Below, in pieces: positions 61,126-64,000 of a stretch of DNA of 64,000 nucleotides. Under the pieces are notes generated by a model. The model saw nothing but the letters and a program-made list of their open reading frames with translations. It was not told the origin of the DNA and did no database searches. How positions within the stretch are numbered: the first letter of the stretch is position 1; each line of letters begins with the position of its first letter. Origin of the DNA: Streptomyces sp. HmicA12 (GTDB lineage: Bacteria; Actinomycetota; Actinomycetes; Streptomycetales; Streptomycetaceae); the NCBI RefSeq assembly GCF_000373565.1, contig NZ_KB891804.1, forward strand, positions 143,706-207,705, read 5' to 3'. Position numbers and translations under genes: made by a program.

Positions 61126-61283
61126 CGGAGCCGCCTGGGGCGGGAGGCGGCCCGTGAACTCGTATGCGATGGGTTTACGTGGCCCCGCGTTACCCCACGG
61201 TCGTCGACCTGCCGTCGTCGAGGTCGGTGGCCCAGGAGGCGCCCCCGCGTGCTCGGTGAACGCGGCTACCTCTCAAGTAACGC

Positions 61284-61781
61284 TCATCTAAAGCGAGGTG
61301 GGGCGAGATGTTCCGAGTGTGAAGCCGCCCGCAGTACGCCGTGCAGAAAGCCGCGGACCGCCGAGCGCTCCCGCTCGTCGTAGCCCTCCAGCAGCGCCAC
61401 GGCCGCCTCGATGAACGGCCCGAAGTGCTCCTGCCCCAGCGCGACCGCCCCCTCCGTCACCTCGACGAGCACCCGCCGCCGGTCCTTCGGGTCGCGCACC
61501 CGCCGTACGTGCCCGGCCCGCTCCAGCCGGTCCAGGGCCGCCGTGGTCCCCGCCGAGTTCAGCCCGAGCTCGCCGCCGAGCCGCCCCGCGGTCACCGGCT
61601 CACCGGCGCGCAGCGCGTCCATCAGGGCGATCAAGGCCCGCACGTCGGTGGGGTGCATGCCGTTGCGCTGCGCGAACTCGGAGCTGCGCAGCGCGAGTTG
61701 GACCGTCACCGCGCGCAGGGCATGGACGGTGTCCATCGCGTCGGCGGTGTCCACGGCCTCGGGGGATTCCTGGTGCCGCAT
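61284..61781 (-). CDS. MarR family transcriptional regulator
   Basis: A 165-residue winged-helix regulator: NGMHPTDVRALIALMDALRAG, VTAGRLGGELGLNSAGTTAALDRLERAGHVRRVRDPKDRRRVLVEVTE, the recognition helix and wing of MarR proteins. GGAGG precedes ATG 61781. It is divergent from an alpha/beta hydrolase with a perfect 21-bp dyad between them, so it probably represses itself and the hydrolase until an (unknown) phenolic or similar ligand binds. Confidence 0.9.
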   Translation of the reverse strand: MRHQESPEAVDTADAMDTVHALRAVTVQLALRSSEFAQRNGMHPTDVRALIALMDALRAGEPVTAGRLGGELGLNSAGTTAALDRLERAGHVRRVRDPKDRRRVLVEVTEGAVALGQEHFGPFIEAAVALLEGYDERERSAVRGFLHGVLRAASHSEHLAPPRFR

Positions 61782-61796
61782 GGGGAGCCTCCGTTA

Positions 61797-61817
61797 TTCT
61801 CTCGCTCAGCGAGAGAA
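61797..61817. promoter_or_regulatory. MarR-type operator
   Basis: Arms TTCTCTCGCT and AGCGAGAGAA form a perfect 10-1-10 dyad in the 66-bp gap between the MarR and hydrolase genes. A weaker second dyad (CTCG-G-CGAG) follows at 61821-61829. Confidence 0.7.
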
Positions 61818-61847
61818 TCGCTCGGCGAGATATCTGGGGGTGTCAGG

Positions 61848-62645
61848 GTGTCACGGGAGTTCCTCGACGCGTACGGCAAGGTCATGGCCAAGTGGCCGGA
61901 CGGGACCGGCCACCTCGACGTGGCCGGCCCGTACGGCACCACGCACGTCCACACCCTCGGTCCCCGCGACGCCCCGCCTCTGCTCCTGCTGCCCGGCGGC
62001 GGCGCGACCGGGGCGAGCTGGTTCGCGAACGCCGGCGCGCTCGATACCCGGTACCGGGTGTACGCGCCCGACCTGGTCGGCGAACCGGGCCGCAGCGTCG
62101 CCGCCCCGGACCGCCCGATCCGGACCGTCGCGGACCTGGCGGGCTGGCTCGACGCGCTCCTCGACGGACTCGGCGTCCCGGAGGCCGACCTGTGCGGGCA
62201 CTCGTACGGCGCGTGGATCGCCCTCCACTACGCGCTGCGGGGCGGTGGACGGGTGCGCCGCCTGACGCTTCTCGACCCCACCCGCTGCTACGCCGGGTTC
62301 GCCCCCGGCTATCTGCTGCGGGCCCTGCCGATGCTGCTGCGGCCCACGCCCGGCCGGGTCCGCCGGTTCCTGGCCTGGGAGACACGCGGGGCCGCCCTGG
62401 ACGCCGACTGGCTCGCGCTGCAGGAGGCGGCCGCCGGTTTCCCGGGTGCGCGTCCGGTGACGGGCCGGATCCCGGTGCTCGACGGGGGCCCGGCCGTACG
62501 GGTCGTGCTCGCGGGGGAGAGCCGGGCGCACGACGTGGCCCGGGTGGCGGCCCGGGCCGGGGCGGACGTCACCGTGGTGCCGGGGGTGTCGCACCACGGG
62601 ATGCCGCTCCAACTCGGTCCACGCCTGGCCGAGTTGCTGGACTGA
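61848..62645 (+). CDS. Alpha/beta hydrolase
   Basis: A 265-residue serine hydrolase of the alpha/beta fold. Oxyanion-hole LLLPGGGATGASW, nucleophile in LCGHSYGAWIAL, and catalytic His in GVSHHGMPLQ near the C-terminus. Esterase, lipase, epoxide hydrolase or C-C hydrolase activity is possible. GTG 61848 is used, since an upstream frame is not supported by a start codon. It is controlled with the divergent MarR gene. Confidence 0.88.
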   Translation: MSREFLDAYGKVMAKWPDGTGHLDVAGPYGTTHVHTLGPRDAPPLLLLPGGGATGASWFANAGALDTRYRVYAPDLVGEPGRSVAAPDRPIRTVADLAGWLDALLDGLGVPEADLCGHSYGAWIALHYALRGGGRVRRLTLLDPTRCYAGFAPGYLLRALPMLLRPTPGRVRRFLAWETRGAALDADWLALQEAAAGFPGARPVTGRIPVLDGGPAVRVVLAGESRAHDVARVAARAGADVTVVPGVSHHGMPLQLGPRLAELLD

Positions 62646-62667
62646 GCGGTGAGCCCGAGCCCGGACC

Positions 62668-63030
62668 TCAGCCGCGCCCCAGCGCGTCCCGCACCGCCTC
62701 CTCGCTGCGGGCCACCACCGCCGTGCCGTCGTCGGCCGTGATGATCGGGCGCTGGATCAGTTTCGGGTGCGCGGCGAGCGCCTCGATCCACCGCTCCCTG
62801 GCGCCCGCGTCCCGCGCCCACTCCTTGAGCCCGAGCTCCTTCGCGGCGGCCTCCTGGGTGCGGGTGATCTCCCAGGGTTCGAGCCCGAGCCGGTCGAGGA
62901 CGGCGCGGATCTCGTCGGTCGACGGCACGTCCTCCAGGTAGCGGCGGACGGTGTATTCGGCGCCCTCCGCGTCGAGCAGGGTGAGCGCGCCGCGGCACTT
63001 CGAGCAGGCCGGGTTGATCCAGATCTCCAT
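62668..63030 (-). CDS. ArsC/Spx-family (arsenate reductase-like) protein
   Basis: A 120-residue thioredoxin-fold protein. MEIWINPACSKCRGALTLLD carries the ArsC Cys (Cys9) plus Cys12, and HPKLIQRPIITADDGTAVVARSEE carries the family RPIxxxDG segment. Glutaredoxin-linked arsenate reductase of the YffB/ArsC type is the nearest description, but no ars operon is present, so a general redox role is equally likely. ATG 63030. Confidence 0.88.
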   Translation of the reverse strand: MEIWINPACSKCRGALTLLDAEGAEYTVRRYLEDVPSTDEIRAVLDRLGLEPWEITRTQEAAAKELGLKEWARDAGARERWIEALAAHPKLIQRPIITADDGTAVVARSEEAVRDALGRG

Positions 63031-63082
63031 GGGGCCAAAGGTACGCGAGGGAGACCCTCAACTAGGGCTTGGCCAGCGGCTT

Positions 63083-63110
63083 TTGTCAGTGGGGAGCAGT
63101 AGAATAGAAG
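63083..63110 (+). promoter_or_regulatory. Candidate promoter of the small conserved protein
   Basis: TTGTCA (63083-63088) and TAGAAG (63105-63110) are separated by 16 bp, close to the major vegetative consensus. A short hairpin AGAGC...GCTCT (63120-63136) follows in the leader. Confidence 0.45.
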
Positions 63111-63161
63111 CAGTGTTCGAGAGCTTCGGGGGCTCTTGAAGTACGCGACAGGAGGATGCCT

Positions 63162-63434
63162 GTGCCCGCTGCCGCACCCATGCTGATCGATCTGCCGTAC
63201 GCGCCACTCGCCAAGAAGCCGTTGCCCGCAGGGCAGCCGCGTGACTGGTACATCACGCACAACCGTCGACTGAAGGCCATGCGCCTGGCGATAGCCCTGC
63301 TCGACTCCGGTGTCTACCTCCCCAACCAGGCCCACAACCGAAGGATCCGCTCGACGGCCGAGCGCATCGGCGTGCATCCGCCGTCGGACACGACGTGTCA
63401 CATGGTGCGGGCGCTGATGCGGTACAGCCGCTGA
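63162..63434 (+). CDS. Small conserved protein of unknown function
   Basis: 90 residues, basic and without a signal peptide or membrane segment. The core PAGQPRDWYITHNRRLKAMR and GVYLPNQAHNRRIRSTAERIGVHPPSD looks strongly constrained and could bind nucleic acid (many Arg, Asn, His). I do not recognise a characterised family. GTG 63162 is preferred because AGGAGG lies 6 nt upstream; ATG 63156 touches that box. Downstream is a large composite inverted repeat that could be its terminator. Confidence 0.72.
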   Translation: MPAAAPMLIDLPYAPLAKKPLPAGQPRDWYITHNRRLKAMRLAIALLDSGVYLPNQAHNRRIRSTAERIGVHPPSDTTCHMVRALMRYSR

Positions 63435-63509
63435 CCCGTGTTGTTCTCGGCGGGGTCGGATTCGTCCGGCCCCGCTTTTCGGGTTTTCCTCTGTCCGCGG
63501 TCCGGTGGG

Positions 63510-63615
63510 GGCTGGTCGCGCAGTTCCCCGCGCCCCTGAGGCGAGCTCCGCTCGCCCAGCGGGGAAGCTGCGCGCAGCGCATGCTTCAGGGGCGCGGGGA
63601 ACTGCGCGACCAGCC
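63510..63615. repeat. Composite inverted repeat made of dispersed repeat copies D and E
   Basis: Two copies of the dispersed repeat face each other: arms 63510-63539 and 63586-63615 are perfectly complementary over 30 bp. The 46-bp spacer itself holds two small hairpins (GCGAG-CTCC-G-CTCGC near 63541 and GCTGC-GC-GCAGC near 63567). It lies between converging genes and should be a strong bidirectional terminator. Confidence 0.85.
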
Positions 63616-63644
63616 ACGACGAAAGCCGCACCCGACCACCGACC

Positions 63645-64000
63645 TCATCCCGCCAGCTCCCGCTCCAGCGGCGTCCGAAAACGGGGAGTCACCCGGACCC
63701 CGCCAAGCCACGCAGCGACCCGCTCGGCCTCCGACGTGACCGCCCGCGCGGCCGCCCGGCCCCCGGACTCGTCGAGGAACCGCCACACCACCTCCCCGCC
63801 CGCGCCCTGCGCCCAGCCCCCTACGATCCGCCCGTTCCACCACACCGTCGGCCCGATGTTGCCGCTGCCGTCGAAGAGCGCGGCCCGCAGCTCCGGCGGG
63901 CAGTACCAGTCGCGCTCCTGCCACCCCATGGCCGTCGGATCGAGCCCGGGCAGCAGCGCGGCCCAGGGCTCGACCTCCTCGGCGGGCGCGTCGAGGAGGC
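63645..64000 (-). CDS. Winged-helix DNA-binding domain protein (HTH_42/YcaQ-like), 5' end outside window
   Basis: The C-terminal ~118 residues are visible and the gene continues past base 64000. The visible part (LLPGLDPTAMGWQERDWYCPPELRAALFDG...GNIGPTVWWNGRIVGGWAQ) matches the crosslink-repair winged-helix family PF06224, where YcaQ/AlkX-type proteins unhook DNA interstrand crosslinks. Which subfamily this is, and whether the catalytic part is present, cannot be judged from the fragment. Confidence 0.8.
   Translation of the reverse strand, partial: LLDAPAEEVEPWAALLPGLDPTAMGWQERDWYCPPELRAALFDGSGNIGPTVWWNGRIVGGWAQGAGGEVVWRFLDESGGRAAARAVTSEAERVAAWLGGVRVTPRFRTPLERELAG

Noticed and set aside
61126..61283. 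A second GlnR box further upstream of glnII (GTAAC/GTAAA near 61160-61195)
   Set aside because: The 5-mers do not keep the 6-bp spacing of the clear box at 61088-61125.

Overview
The window is about 72% G+C, with long genes ending in G/C-rich third positions, GTG and TTG starts, Tat lipoproteins, many TetR/LacI/MarR/AraC/SARP regulators and ABC or MFS exporters next to them. This is chromosomal DNA of a Streptomyces or close relative. The gene order (SARP regulator, drug-type ABC exporter, panB, glnA2, glnE, glnII) is, from memory, the order of the core-chromosome region around panB to glnII in S. coelicolor. No rRNA, tRNA or CRISPR array was seen.

Layout. 1-5.1 kb: an AfsR/SARP-type regulator cut by the window start, converging on a DrrAB-like exporter whose upstream region carries six helically phased heptamers. 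5.2-11.4 kb: panB, a DHA2 efflux pump with its TetR regulator, a membrane-anchored EEP-fold protein and a DHA1 efflux pump. 11.4-15.1 kb: a Tat multicopper oxidase with a Met/His-rich membrane partner, then an APC permease. 15.1-23.2 kb: a carbohydrate ABC importer of LplABC type with a LacI regulator and a divergent 2-hydroxyacid dehydrogenase, followed by a broken TnpB element fused to the 3' remnant of a beta-helix/CBM protein gene. This looks like a decaying polysaccharide-use locus. 23.3-28.3 kb: a secreted S53 peptidase, a DUF3105/DUF305 pair, and glnA2. 28.4-34.6 kb: four VOC-fold proteins, one AraC regulator with two matching promoters, a DUF1801 protein, and a coupled phosphoesterase/MFS/beta-propeller operon.

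34.7-46.5 kb: glnE, a small secreted protein, a TetR-controlled permease/amidohydrolase pair, a PAP2 enzyme, a MalR-like LacI regulator without its transporter, and a receiver-plus-SpoIIE phosphatase. 46.5-51.6 kb: a small isomerase, a probable di-iron oxygenase with its reductase and TetR regulator, and a one-pass membrane protein with a sigma-factor-like N-terminus. 51.7-57 kb: a GH89 alpha-N-acetylglucosaminidase, a small lipoprotein and a DUF1996 protein. 57-59.7 kb: a NarL-type two-component system and a winged-helix regulator. 60-61.1 kb: glnII behind a GlnR-type double box. 61.3-64 kb: a MarR/hydrolase pair, an ArsC-like protein, a small conserved protein and a winged-helix protein cut by the window end.

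Together, glnA2, glnE and glnII make this a nitrogen-assimilation neighbourhood interspersed with regulator-plus-transporter modules. A dispersed repeat with the core GGGGCGCGGGGAACTGCGCG occurs five times, twice forming the stop codon and 3' end of unrelated genes. Several operators and leaderless promoters are readable directly from the sequence and are listed separately.
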